This document shows, one piece after another, positions 25,187-35,557 of a DNA stretch of 64,000 nt. Positions within the stretch are counted from its first letter, which is position 1. Each line of letters starts with the position of its first letter. Source of the stretch: Actinobacillus porcinus (GTDB lineage: Bacteria; Pseudomonadota; Gammaproteobacteria; Enterobacterales; Pasteurellaceae); assembly GCF_901764995.1 (NCBI RefSeq), contig NZ_CABFKI010000003.1:62001-126000 (forward strand), in the 5' to 3' direction. Made by a program: the position numbers and the translations under genes. The notes below the pieces were generated by a model. It was not told the origin of the DNA. It was given only the letters and a program-made list of their open reading frames with translations, and searched no databases.

Positions 25187-26980
25187 ATGCGTCATTTAGC
25201 CAATTATCTAAATAAAGTATTAGCTGAACTTAGCTTAGCTAAACTACAACCATTCAAAGATCATGAATTGGCTAGTTTCCTTCGTAATGAACTCCCAAAA
25301 GAAATTGCAAGTATTCTGAAAAATCATCAGATAACGTCGTATTCAGTAAAAGGGCATCCCGGTAATGGTGGTTGGGCGGATGTACTTTGGATTGAAGTGA
25401 CTCAACCAAGTATTACAAAATCTGTTCAATCTGATATTTATCCAACGTATCTCTTTAAATCCGATGGTTCGGGTGTTTATCTCTCTTTACAACAAGGCGC
25501 CGACAAACTATCTAGCGAACAAATTACTGCGCTTGACGCTTTTAAGTCCGCGCTCTCACTTAAAATTCCTGAGTTAAAAAATTGGGACACCCATACCATT
25601 AATTTATTAGCCTCAACCGCTCGTAGTAAGAATTACGAAAAAACTAACTTAGCTGCAAGATTTTACGATAGCAACCATATTCCTTCAGATGATGAACTCA
25701 CTCGAGATTTATTAGCAATGCTCGCGCTGTATGAAAAAGTTGCTAAACAATCAAAAGTAGTACAAACAGATGAAAAACCAATGAGACATTCTATTCAGCC
25801 AAATACCCTTTCTCTCCCCAAACCATTCCTTCTTCTCGCCGGTATATCAGGAACAGGGAAATCACGTTTTGTTCGAGAGCAAGTACCGGAAGACGAACGT
25901 AAGGAACGTTATCAATTAGTAGCGGTTCGTCCAGATTGGCATGAGCCATCGGATCTATTGGGGTATGTTTCTCGTTTAAGTGGTCAGGCGCAATATGTGA
26001 TGACCGATGTACTGAAGTTTATTGTGAAAGCCTGGAAAGCGGTCGAAAACGCAGGTTTACTCCGCAATAATGAAGTAGCAGGCTCAAAAGCACTTTTAGA
26101 ACAAGTACCACCTTATTGGCTTTGTTTAGATGAAATGAATCTCGCACCGGTAGAGCAATATTTTGCGGATTACCTTGCCGTGATTGAGAGCCGTAAATGG
26201 GTATGGCATAACGAAGATGAATTTAGCTATCAAACAGAGGCTTTATTAAGCCCGACCGCTTGGGAAGATATTGCGAATTTTCAAGAGCAATTAGATGTTG
26301 ATGATGAACTTTGGGATTTCTTCCAAACCAACGGTATTGGTATTCCTTTTAACTTAATTGTGGCGGGAACGGTAAATATGGATGAAACTACTCACGCCTT
26401 TTCTCGCAAGGTCTTAGATCGCGCTTTAAGTTTTGATTTTAGTGAGTTTTATCCAAATGATTTTGATGCGTTTTTTGAACCGAAAACACAACAAAAACAA
26501 TTAAGTTACCCGATTTACTCTCAAATCACACAAAATGATTTTGATGAATTAGCGTTTGCGAGCAAATCTATCGAATTTCTAACCGCACTTAATAAGCAGT
26601 TTGAAAATACCCCATTCAAATTGGGATATCGCGCGCTGAATGAGTTGTTATTAAGCGTCAAATCTTTTCAGCCTCAAACGGATGAAGAACTTCAAGCAGT
26701 TTGGGATGATTTTGTGATGTTAAAAGTGTTGCCACGTATTGAAGGCGATGAAAATAAACTTTATTCGGTAACGCAAGATGGTCGCTCTGTCCTTGATGAT
26801 ATAGAAATGGTACTTGCAAAACACTTAAGTGCGATTTGGCACGATAACGATGCTGTACGTGTTGATTTTTGGCAGACGGATGTTCAAGGCAAACCATTGA
26901 AAATAAAATGTCGCACAAAACCTAAATTAGCTAATATGAAAGCGCAATTAACAAACCGTGGAATGGTCAGTTTTTGGTAG
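25187..26980 (+). CDS. McrB-like AAA+ motor of a type IV restriction-type system
   Basis: A 597-aa protein. The N-terminal ~190 residues look like an McrB-type DNA-recognition region (SYSVKGHPGNGGWADVLWIE, YPTYLFKSDGSGVYLSLQQG), the DUF3578-like part. The AAA+ module has Walker A GISGTGKSR (~residue 218), Walker B CLDEMNLAPVEQYF (~314) and the McrB signature VNMDETTHAFSRKVLDRA (~398). McrB proteins hydrolyse GTP or ATP to drive the McrC nuclease. GAGAGT before 25187 sets the start; the upstream TTG is not needed. It is the first gene of a five-gene operon and carries an uptake sequence at ~26582. Confidence 0.85.
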   Translation: MRHLANYLNKVLAELSLAKLQPFKDHELASFLRNELPKEIASILKNHQITSYSVKGHPGNGGWADVLWIEVTQPSITKSVQSDIYPTYLFKSDGSGVYLSLQQGADKLSSEQITALDAFKSALSLKIPELKNWDTHTINLLASTARSKNYEKTNLAARFYDSNHIPSDDELTRDLLAMLALYEKVAKQSKVVQTDEKPMRHSIQPNTLSLPKPFLLLAGISGTGKSRFVREQVPEDERKERYQLVAVRPDWHEPSDLLGYVSRLSGQAQYVMTDVLKFIVKAWKAVENAGLLRNNEVAGSKALLEQVPPYWLCLDEMNLAPVEQYFADYLAVIESRKWVWHNEDEFSYQTEALLSPTAWEDIANFQEQLDVDDELWDFFQTNGIGIPFNLIVAGTVNMDETTHAFSRKVLDRALSFDFSEFYPNDFDAFFEPKTQQKQLSYPIYSQITQNDFDELAFASKSIEFLTALNKQFENTPFKLGYRALNELLLSVKSFQPQTDEELQAVWDDFVMLKVLPRIEGDENKLYSVTQDGRSVLDDIEMVLAKHLSAIWHDNDAVRVDFWQTDVQGKPLKIKCRTKPKLANMKAQLTNRGMVSFW

Positions 26981-26986
26981 GTAAAT

Positions 26987-27229
26987 ATGAAAAATGTAAA
27001 TGCTGAATTTGAAATTCATCATCAATGTGAGCTCGAATTCGCCCTATTTTGTATTGATTTTGTCGCCAAAGAACTCAACATCCCTGCAAAATTGGTATAT
27101 CAAAAATTGGCCGAAAGTGGCCTGTTGCAAGATTACATTATTGCAAATTATGAAATGTTACACACACTTGGCAAAGATTATTTAGTGTCGGATATTATTG
27201 GCTTAATGCGTGAAAGGAATTTAATATGA
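26987..27229 (+). CDS. DUF3791-like small protein (putative antitoxin)
   Basis: An 80-aa helical protein: LEFALFCIDFVAKELNIPAK and VYQKLAESGLLQDYI, then the ending DYLVSDIIGLMRERN. This fits my memory of DUF3791, small proteins encoded beside DUF3990 and thought to be their antitoxins. It starts 6 bases after the McrB-like stop and overlaps the next gene by 4 bases (ATGA). Confidence 0.6.
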   Translation: MKNVNAEFEIHHQCELEFALFCIDFVAKELNIPAKLVYQKLAESGLLQDYIIANYEMLHTLGKDYLVSDIIGLMRERNLI

Positions 27230-27699
27230 TTTTATATCATGGCTCAACATTAGAAATTCCCCACCCAGATATTGCTTTTTCTCGAGAGAAATTAGATTTT
27301 GGACGAGGATTTTACACAACGCCAATAAAGCAACAAGCTGTTAACTGGGCAATGCGCTTTAAACGATTGGGAAAAAGTGCGGTATTAAACTGTTATGAAT
27401 TTGATGAAACCTTACTTTCACAGTTTCATATTAAAGAATTCGATGTTTATAGCGAGCAATGGCTAGACTTTATTTTGGCAAATCGAACAGGGCAAGCCGT
27501 TGAGCATTTTGATATTGTGCTTGGTGGAGTAGCCAATGATCGTGTTTTTAATACTATTGAATTGTTACTGGAAAATTTAATCTCGAAACAAGAGGCGCTT
27601 GGTCGGTTGATCTATGAAGAGAATAATCAACAAATTTGTTTTCTCAAACAAGAAATTTTAGATCAACACCTCATTTTCAAAGGGAGCGAAAAGCTATGA
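27226..27699 (+). CDS. DUF3990-like protein, predicted ADP-ribosyltransferase-fold toxin
   Basis: A 157-aa protein with ILYHGST at the start (His5), LDFGRGFYTT (Tyr30) and AVNWAMR, then NNQQICF near residue 135. The order YHG..., G.GFY.T..., ..Q..F is that of DUF3990 and resembles the H-Y-[E/Q] core of diphtheria-toxin/PARP-type ADP-ribosyltransferases. Activity is inference; the third residue here would be Gln rather than Glu. The gene overlaps both neighbours (4 bases each), holds an uptake sequence (~27386), and sits between two DUF3791-like genes inside an McrBC-like operon. Confidence 0.65.
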   Translation: MILYHGSTLEIPHPDIAFSREKLDFGRGFYTTPIKQQAVNWAMRFKRLGKSAVLNCYEFDETLLSQFHIKEFDVYSEQWLDFILANRTGQAVEHFDIVLGGVANDRVFNTIELLLENLISKQEALGRLIYEENNQQICFLKQEILDQHLIFKGSEKL

Positions 27700-27905
27700 T
27701 GGCAAGTCCTGTCTTGTTACAACGTAAATATGCACGCATTATTGCACTATTGGCAGAGCAGTTGCATATTTCATTGGCTGAATCGTTAGACCGTTTTATG
27801 TTTTCAAAAACCTATGAGCTAATGAGTGAAGGCGTAGCGGATATGCATTGCTTGAGTGATGGTTATTTAGTGGAAGAAATTATCCGAGAACAACAAAATG
27901 GATAA
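27696..27905 (+). CDS. Second DUF3791-like small protein
   Basis: A 69-aa helical protein with RKYARIIALLAEQLHISLAE and the ending GYLVEEIIREQQNG, parallel to DYLVSDII in the first DUF3791-like protein. AGGGAGCG precedes the ATG at 27696, which overlaps the DUF3990 stop (ATGA). Its end overlaps the next gene by 8 bases. The two DUF3791-like proteins flank the predicted toxin on both sides; either or both may neutralise it. Confidence 0.55.
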   Translation: MMASPVLLQRKYARIIALLAEQLHISLAESLDRFMFSKTYELMSEGVADMHCLSDGYLVEEIIREQQNG

Positions 27906-30150
27906 CGCAATTTATACTTATTCAGCCATTGATCGCGCGGATAATATCGTCTTTAAACTCTCTATTTATTCCCATCATATTTCTTCTCGCCAACTCCGCT
28001 ACGCGCAAACTTTACAAAAGCGTGGCGAAGAAATTCCTGCCTGCTATGTGCAAATTAATGGAGAAAAACAACCGCTTGAGCATCCTATTTTCTTTGAAAA
28101 TAGCCGTTATGATATTGAATGGGAATTTCATCAAGATGTTAAAAATGTTCAGCTTAATCATAAGCTAAACGCTGTCAATAATACCTTTCGCTTTAATGCC
28201 AACAAACAACTTTTTACAGGAAGTATTGAAACGGCCAATGATATTGGTTGGTTTACATTACCTTTAAGTTACGAATTTAATGGAGTTACACATCGCTTTA
28301 ACTTTGCTTTTGAAGTCTTACCGAGCAAAATGGATTTACATCAGGATTTGCCTGCAATGTATCAAGATATTGATACGGAATATCCACTTTGGCGGTTTAA
28401 TCTTGCGGAAAAAACCAATCAAAATGTGAGCGATAATCAAAGCCGTGAGCACTTTCCCCTTTTTTGGTTAGCACAATTTCAACGTTTACAAGAAGAATTT
28501 GCTCATGTTCTAAATGTGATTGCTAATAGCCCACATCATCGTTTGCAAGCGGTTGAAAAATATCAAAAAGCGGAAAGAATGAAAGGCAAGGTGCCTGAAC
28601 GCTCTGCGATGAAAATTCGTAACGACCTCAAAAATGGCTTGTACCATAAACGCTATGCAATAACGGAAAAACGTTTATCGGCAGATACGCCAGAGAACCG
28701 TTTTGTCAAAATGGCGGTGACACGTTCATCACAAATTTTAAGTAAATTTGACCGCACTTTACGTCAAGAAAATGCGAAAAATGACCGCTTGTCTGCCGCT
28801 TTTTTTGAGCGTTTACATAGCTGGCAGAAACCATTAAAACAGATGCAACATCAGCCTTTCATGCAACAAGTGGGCGAGTTTCAAGGATTGATGAAAGAAA
28901 GTTTGGTTTTACAACAACGCTCAGGGTACAGTCGAGTATTCCAAATTTGGCAAGAGTTGAAACATTATTTAAACTTGTTTGAAAATCAGACTGAGATTTC
29001 ACAAAAATCCGTTGCTGAAATTTATGAGGTTTGGTGTTTTTTAGCTTTAAGGCGCTGTTTACTTGCCTTAGGCTTTAAGGAAAAATTTAAAAATAAGGCG
29101 AATTTAGTTGAAAGCGGGGATTTTAGTTTATCTATGCGAGATGGTATTCGTGGTGCATTTCACTTTGAGAAAGATGATATTCGAATCCGCTTAGCACACG
29201 AGCCTAAATTTACTAAACAAAATCGAACCCTTCGCTCTTTTGTTACCCCACAAAAGCCTGATATTTTTTTGGAAATGACATTCCCTAATCAGCAACATTA
29301 TATTTGGTTATTTGATGCGAAATATCGAATCAAAACGGAGCAAGAACAAGGGGAAAACGATGATATTGAGCATGTGGATTATGTGCCAGATGATGCGATA
29401 AACCAAATGCACCGTTATCGTGATGCCTTGATTTTATTAAATGAAAACGAACTTAACCCGAAGTCTCGTCCTGTCTTTGGTGCTTTTGCGTTGTATCCAG
29501 GATTTTTTAACCAGCAAAAAGAGAAAAATCCTTATCAACAAGCCATTGAACAAGTAGGAATTGGGGCCTTTGCCTTATTGCCTACACCAGATGGCGATCA
29601 TTGGCTGAAAACATTTTTACAAGAAAAATTACTCGGTACGGAATCGCTGCAATCTCAACTATTATTGCAACATGAGGCACGTATTGCGGATCACGGTACG
29701 CAACAACGTGTATATTCTAATTTAGTGTTGATGATGGCATTGGGCGAAAATCGTTCTGAGCAATATATTAGCGATTTCAAACAAGGTAAACTTAAATGGT
29801 ATCATACCCCTGTTTCCACATTTAGGCTGAAAATTGCTGATTATCTTGCTAGCGAAATTCAATTTTTAGCTTTGGCATTTGAAGGTAACATTGAGCGAAT
29901 TTATCCCGTTAAACGCATAGAAAAACTCAAACGCTCACAAATTACATTCGAGCAAGCGGGGAGCCAAAATCCAAGTGATGAAGAATACTATCTTTTCGAG
30001 TTAAATAAGCCTTTACGGCTGGAACAACCTATTTCAGGTGTTCCTCAATTAGATGCTCAAGGTAAAGGTTTCCGTCATTCCATTAAATTAACCACATTGG
30101 ATAAGCTGGATGATAGGCTGAATTTTGATGAGGTTGAGGTGGTGTGTTGA
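27898..30150 (+). CDS. McrC-like DUF2357/DUF524 protein with PD-(D/E)XK nuclease core
   Basis: A 750-aa protein. The N-terminal half is beta-rich with helical arms, as in DUF2357 proteins that pair with McrB-like motors. The nuclease core is visible as KPDIFLEMTF (~residue 455) followed by WLFDAKYRIK (~473), the PD...(D)xK pattern of the McrC family. The C-terminal third (DYLASEIQFLALAFEGNIER) is of unknown role. It is the last gene of the operon, overlaps the DUF3791 gene by 8 bases, and is closed by a terminator at 30197. An uptake sequence is at ~28751. Confidence 0.85.
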   Translation: MDNAIYTYSAIDRADNIVFKLSIYSHHISSRQLRYAQTLQKRGEEIPACYVQINGEKQPLEHPIFFENSRYDIEWEFHQDVKNVQLNHKLNAVNNTFRFNANKQLFTGSIETANDIGWFTLPLSYEFNGVTHRFNFAFEVLPSKMDLHQDLPAMYQDIDTEYPLWRFNLAEKTNQNVSDNQSREHFPLFWLAQFQRLQEEFAHVLNVIANSPHHRLQAVEKYQKAERMKGKVPERSAMKIRNDLKNGLYHKRYAITEKRLSADTPENRFVKMAVTRSSQILSKFDRTLRQENAKNDRLSAAFFERLHSWQKPLKQMQHQPFMQQVGEFQGLMKESLVLQQRSGYSRVFQIWQELKHYLNLFENQTEISQKSVAEIYEVWCFLALRRCLLALGFKEKFKNKANLVESGDFSLSMRDGIRGAFHFEKDDIRIRLAHEPKFTKQNRTLRSFVTPQKPDIFLEMTFPNQQHYIWLFDAKYRIKTEQEQGENDDIEHVDYVPDDAINQMHRYRDALILLNENELNPKSRPVFGAFALYPGFFNQQKEKNPYQQAIEQVGIGAFALLPTPDGDHWLKTFLQEKLLGTESLQSQLLLQHEARIADHGTQQRVYSNLVLMMALGENRSEQYISDFKQGKLKWYHTPVSTFRLKIADYLASEIQFLALAFEGNIERIYPVKRIEKLKRSQITFEQAGSQNPSDEEYYLFELNKPLRLEQPISGVPQLDAQGKGFRHSIKLTTLDKLDDRLNFDEVEVVC

Positions 30151-30192
30151 ATTAAGAGAAAATATGGTTAGTTGTTTTATTTCTTAAACCAC

Positions 30193-30226
30193 AAAAAAGC
30201 GACTGTTTGACCAGTCGCTTTTGTTA
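30193..30226. terminator. Bidirectional terminator between the restriction operon and secF
   Basis: AAGCGACTG (30197-30205) and CAGTCGCTT (30212-30220) form a 9-bp stem with A6 before and TTT after. Confidence 0.85.
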
Positions 30227-30239
30227 TGATAAGGAATAA

Positions 30240-31199
30240 TTAAAATCCTTCCTCAAAATCTTTATCTTCTGCAATTTTGATTTGCATATGTTCGCGTTTT
30301 AAGCCTAAATCGTAAGCGATAGCAATTGCCACGAAGATAGATGAATAAGTACCAAATGCAATACCAATTAATAGTGCAAGAGAGAAACTATAGATCGTTG
30401 AACCACCGAAGACAAGCAATGCGATAACCACGAATAAGGTCGTTACTGATGTCATCATTGTTCTCGATAAGGTTTGTGTTAACGAGATATCAATAATTTC
30501 TTCGCTACTTAAACGGCGTACTTTGCGGAAGTTTTCACGTACACGGTCAAATACCACGATACTATCATTTAATGAGTAACCGACCACAGACAAAATTGCT
30601 GCCACGAAAGTTAAATCCATCTCAATTTGTAAAAATGAGAAGATACCGAGTGTGACAATAACGTCATGGGCGAGTGCCATAATACCGCCTGTTCCTAAAC
30701 GCCATTCAAAGCGTAAACCAACGTAGGCAAGTAATAGAGCAAGCGTTGCTAATGTGCCGTAAATTGCACTTTCGGCTAATTCGTCCCCGACATTAGGCCC
30801 TACAAATTCTACGGAACGAATTTGAATATTGGGATCAAGTGCGGTCATCATGTCTTTGATTTTATTTCCCACTTGCGCATCGGCTGCGGCAACCGGTAAA
30901 CGAATCATCACATCACTCGTTGAGCCTGTGGTTTGCACTAATGCATTTTCAATACCATTTTCGCCTAAGGTTGAACGCACTTTGTCGAGGTTAGCTGATT
31001 GAGAGAAGTGGGTATCAATGACCACACCACCTGTAAAATCTAACCCCCAGTTAAAGCCTTTGGTGAAGATAAAGAAAAAGCATGTCGCTGTGAGCAAAAT
31101 CGAAAATAAATAACCGAATTTGCGGAATTTCATAAAGTGAACAAGGCTAAAAGGTAAGCCAACGCCTTGATATTCATGTTTTTGTTTAAGTGAATTCAC
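30240..31199 (-). CDS. secF: Protein translocase subunit SecF
   Basis: A 319-aa RND-type membrane protein with six membrane segments: first TM, LDFTGGVVID periplasmic start, then AESAIYGTLATLALLLAYVG and the conserved LSVVGYSLNDSIVVFDRVRE and LSRTMMTSVTT blocks. With SecD it uses the proton gradient to pull proteins released by SecYEG. The start lies 15 bases after secD. Last gene of the queA-to-secF run. Confidence 0.97.
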   Translation of the reverse strand: MNSLKQKHEYQGVGLPFSLVHFMKFRKFGYLFSILLTATCFFFIFTKGFNWGLDFTGGVVIDTHFSQSANLDKVRSTLGENGIENALVQTTGSTSDVMIRLPVAAADAQVGNKIKDMMTALDPNIQIRSVEFVGPNVGDELAESAIYGTLATLALLLAYVGLRFEWRLGTGGIMALAHDVIVTLGIFSFLQIEMDLTFVAAILSVVGYSLNDSIVVFDRVRENFRKVRRLSSEEIIDISLTQTLSRTMMTSVTTLFVVIALLVFGGSTIYSFSLALLIGIAFGTYSSIFVAIAIAYDLGLKREHMQIKIAEDKDFEEGF

Positions 31200-31214
31200 T
31201 GTATTTTCTCCGCC

Positions 31215-33065
31215 CTAAATAGATAATTTTTCAACACGTCTGCCGCCGTAAATCCAGTTCACGAGCATACGTGTACCTGTGATTGCCGTAAACATTGAAA
31301 TGGCAACCCCTAATGCAAGGGTAACAGCAAAGCCTTTAACCGGGCCGGTACCTACCGCATAAAGCACGATAGAGGTTAAAATGGTGGTTAAGTTGGCATC
31401 AAAAATTGATGTCCATGCACCGGCATAACCTTCATTAATGGCTTGCTGAATTGGACGACCGTTACGAATTTCTTCTTTGATACGTTCAAAGATTAGTACG
31501 TTGGCATCTACAGACATCCCCACAGATAAGATAATCCCTGCGATCCCCGGCATGGTGAGTGTGACGCCCGGTAATAACGACATTAACCCAACAACTAAGA
31601 TCATATTCGCAGCGAGAGCTAAACTTGCTACGATACCGAATAGTTTGTAATATACCACGCAGAATAAAATCACAATCGCTAAGCCCCAAAGCCCGGCTTT
31701 TAAGCCTTGTTCAACGTTTTGTGCACCAAGTGATGGACCTACGGTACGCTCTTCAACAATTTGAATCGGAGCAATTAAAGCACCTGAACGAAGTAACATT
31801 GAAAGATTTTGCGCTTCTGCCGTGCTGCCTACGCCGGTGATTTGGAAATTACTGCCAAAACGACCGCGGATTGTGGCGACACTAATGACTTCTTCATGTT
31901 TTTCTAACACGACTTTGCCATTTTCGTCTTTTTTACCATTGTCTTTGTATTCAACGTAAAGCACTGCCATTGGTTTTTGGATGTTGATTTTTGTCGCTTG
32001 AGACATGAGATCACCACCTTGTGAATCCAATACTACGCTAACTTGAGGCGAACCGGTATTCTGCTCAATACCTGCGGATGCATTAACAATGTGTTCTCCA
32101 CCTAAAATAGCTTTGCGGAATAAAGCAACAGGATTCCCTGCTTTATCGTATTTAACTTCCGTATCCGTCGGCACCATATTGCGGCGCATTGCTTCATAAG
32201 TGGTATTCACGTTTACCAAGCGGAATTCAAGGGTTGCAGTCGCGCCAAGAATTTCTTTCGCGCGTGCGGTATCTTGGATACCCGGTAGCTCAACAACGAT
32301 ACGTTCAGCCCCTTGGCGTTGGATAACGGCTTCAGCGACACCTAATTCTTCCACACGTTTACGTAAAATAATTAAGTTTTGCTCAATAGCATTATTACGC
32401 GCTTCAAGTAAACCCGCGTCAGATAAGCGCATAGAGAAAGCATTATCTGCGGTTTCAGTAATTTCCATATTTGGATTCTGACGGCGTAATAATTGTTGCG
32501 CTTGATAACGCTGCTCTGGGTTTTCTAATGTAACGAGAGTAGAGAAATCATTGCCGCCTTTAATCGATGCATAGCGGATTTTTTCCTTACGCAAGCTTGC
32601 TTTGACGTTATCTTGTAATTGCTCTTGACCTTTGCTTAATGCCGTGTTCATGTCCACTTCCATCAAGAAACGAACACCACCGCGTAAGTCAAGCCCCCAT
32701 TTCATTGGGGTACCGCCAATGGAACTTAACCATGCAGGCGTTGCCGGGGCGAGATTTAGTGCCGTTGAATATTGATTACCAAGGCGTTCTGCAATTTTAT
32801 CCTTGGCGAGAAGCTGATCCGATGTATTATTGAAACGCGCTAAAATAGAGCCGTTTTCTAATACGATAGATTTTGGTTCAATTTGATTTGCTGTCAATAA
32901 GCCTTGAACATCGCTTAAGGTTTGCGTGTTCGCTTCTTGACCACGTGTGCCTGAGATTTGTACGGCAGGATCTTCGCCGTAAATATTTGGAAGTGCATAT
33001 AAAGCACCAATGGCGACCACAAGGATCACCATTAGATTCTTCCATAAAGGGAAACGGTTTAACAT
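31215..33065 (-). CDS. secD: Protein translocase subunit SecD
   Basis: A 616-aa protein as in enterobacteria. One TM near residue 12, then the large periplasmic P1 domain (KWGLDLRGGVRFLMEVDM, RVEELGVAEAVIQRQGAERI), and five TMs with GIAGIILSVGMSVDANVLIF and EGYAGAWTSIFDANLTTI. It works with SecF and YajC at the translocon. The start follows yajC by 19 bases. Confidence 0.97.
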   Translation of the reverse strand: MLNRFPLWKNLMVILVVAIGALYALPNIYGEDPAVQISGTRGQEANTQTLSDVQGLLTANQIEPKSIVLENGSILARFNNTSDQLLAKDKIAERLGNQYSTALNLAPATPAWLSSIGGTPMKWGLDLRGGVRFLMEVDMNTALSKGQEQLQDNVKASLRKEKIRYASIKGGNDFSTLVTLENPEQRYQAQQLLRRQNPNMEITETADNAFSMRLSDAGLLEARNNAIEQNLIILRKRVEELGVAEAVIQRQGAERIVVELPGIQDTARAKEILGATATLEFRLVNVNTTYEAMRRNMVPTDTEVKYDKAGNPVALFRKAILGGEHIVNASAGIEQNTGSPQVSVVLDSQGGDLMSQATKINIQKPMAVLYVEYKDNGKKDENGKVVLEKHEEVISVATIRGRFGSNFQITGVGSTAEAQNLSMLLRSGALIAPIQIVEERTVGPSLGAQNVEQGLKAGLWGLAIVILFCVVYYKLFGIVASLALAANMILVVGLMSLLPGVTLTMPGIAGIILSVGMSVDANVLIFERIKEEIRNGRPIQQAINEGYAGAWTSIFDANLTTILTSIVLYAVGTGPVKGFAVTLALGVAISMFTAITGTRMLVNWIYGGRRVEKLSI

Positions 33066-33084
33066 AAGTTAAATGCCTTTTGGA

Positions 33085-33384
33085 TTAAAGAGTTTTTACA
33101 GAGCCTTTTGGCAATACAGCAGCGATATAGTTACGGTTAATAGTTACTTCGCTGTTAGCGTTTAATTGGATAACCACTTCGCTGCTACCTTCAGTGATTT
33201 TGCTGATTTTGCCGATTAAGCCGCCAGCAGTTAACACTTCCGTACCTTTTGCTAATGATTCCATTAACGCTTTGTGTTCTTTGTTACGTTTTGCTTGTGG
33301 ACGGTAAATCATAAAATAGAAGATTAAACCGAAGATCGCAAAAATAATTAACATTGACATTGGGCTGCCTTGTTGAGCTTCCAT
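33085..33384 (-). CDS. yajC: Preprotein translocase subunit YajC
   Basis: A 99-aa protein with one membrane segment (IIFAIFGLIFYFMIYRPQAK) followed by a small cytoplasmic domain (LAKGTEVLTAGGLIGKI). It associates with SecDF. GGAAAAAAC precedes the ATG. Confidence 0.95.
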   Translation of the reverse strand: MEAQQGSPMSMLIIFAIFGLIFYFMIYRPQAKRNKEHKALMESLAKGTEVLTAGGLIGKISKITEGSSEVVIQLNANSEVTINRNYIAAVLPKGSVKTL

Positions 33385-33448
33385 GTTTTTTCCTTTTTGT
33401 GAGTTAAAGTGAATAAAAATTAGGGTGCTAAAATAGCATAAAATCAGC

Positions 33449-33679
33449 TTAATTGCTAATGTTCATTTTGTATTCTATCCAGCCATTAAGTGCGGTGTAT
33501 TTTTCACAAGAAATAATGCGACAATGCATTTCATGGCACAAAATTTCAAAATCTTTCACCGCACTTGTGCCGCCAAAACGTATTTCTAAATGATGCCCCG
33601 GTTGTAATTTTTCAAGGGCCTCTTTTGTCATAAGCAAGGGAATAGGGCAGTGATAATGACGAAGATCTAACTGTTGCAT
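33449..33679 (-). CDS. TusA/SirA-family sulfur-carrier-like protein
   Basis: A 76-aa protein with the single-Cys CPxP motif (YHCPIPLLMTKEALEKL) of TusA-like sulfur carriers, followed by the usual small alpha/beta fold. TusA itself passes sulfur for tRNA thiolation; this short paralogue could serve another acceptor. Its ATG touches the stop of the hemerythrin-like gene, so the two are one operon. The pair is inserted between tgt and yajC, which are adjacent in enterobacteria. Confidence 0.8.
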   Translation of the reverse strand: MQQLDLRHYHCPIPLLMTKEALEKLQPGHHLEIRFGGTSAVKDFEILCHEMHCRIISCEKYTALNGWIEYKMNISN

Positions 33680-34203
33680 TAGCTTATCTTGCGGCGTTCC
33701 GCCATAATTTTGCCCATTGCTGCGAGTTGTTCCGGCAATAAATATTGCTTTCCCATTTCAAACAATGGCTCTTCAAGAGCGATATGTTGATCATAAGCGG
33801 CAATAAATTGCTCAATAAGAGCATTTTCTACACTATCGCGCTGACCTTGAATAAGTTCAACTAACTGAGCAGAAAGTGCGGTCCAATTTGCGTGTAAATG
33901 GAGATGTTGACGTTCTAGTTCATCAATATCGCTTTTAGCTTGTGGTGCAACTTTTACTAACGCAGGGAAAAAGTCTTTTTCTTCGTCATCATGATGTAAA
34001 GGCGCAGCAAGATTAAAATAATTCAGAATTTGTTGAACGTCATTTTTGACCGCTTGATTTAGCCCATTTTTCTCAAGATAAGAAGGCAAAATATTTAATT
34101 GACGACAAAAGTTTTTAACGCGTCCGTGGCAAGCATAGAGCATTTCAATGGGATTTTCCCAAGAGGGCACGTGAGATTGGTTTGTGGGATGAATGTTTAT
34201 CAT
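33679..34203 (-). CDS. Hemerythrin-like (HHE) metal-binding protein
   Basis: A 174-aa helical protein. Histidines and acids at LHHDDEEKDFFPAL, RQHLHLHANW and YDQHIALEEPLFEMG form the H...HxxxE...H pattern of a di-iron four-helix bundle. Such proteins sense or scavenge oxygen or NO, or hold iron. Partner of the TusA-like gene by overlap, which suggests a sulfur or Fe-S repair role (inference). Confidence 0.8.
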   Translation of the reverse strand: MINIHPTNQSHVPSWENPIEMLYACHGRVKNFCRQLNILPSYLEKNGLNQAVKNDVQQILNYFNLAAPLHHDDEEKDFFPALVKVAPQAKSDIDELERQHLHLHANWTALSAQLVELIQGQRDSVENALIEQFIAAYDQHIALEEPLFEMGKQYLLPEQLAAMGKIMAERRKIS

Positions 34204-34257
34204 AGGATTTATGTTGGGTTGTTAGGGCGAAAGCGTTTTCACCCTAATGTTCATGGA

Positions 34258-35532
<1,275 letters not shown>

Positions 35533-35557
35533 CTACTGCCTATACCTAGAGATTGAT

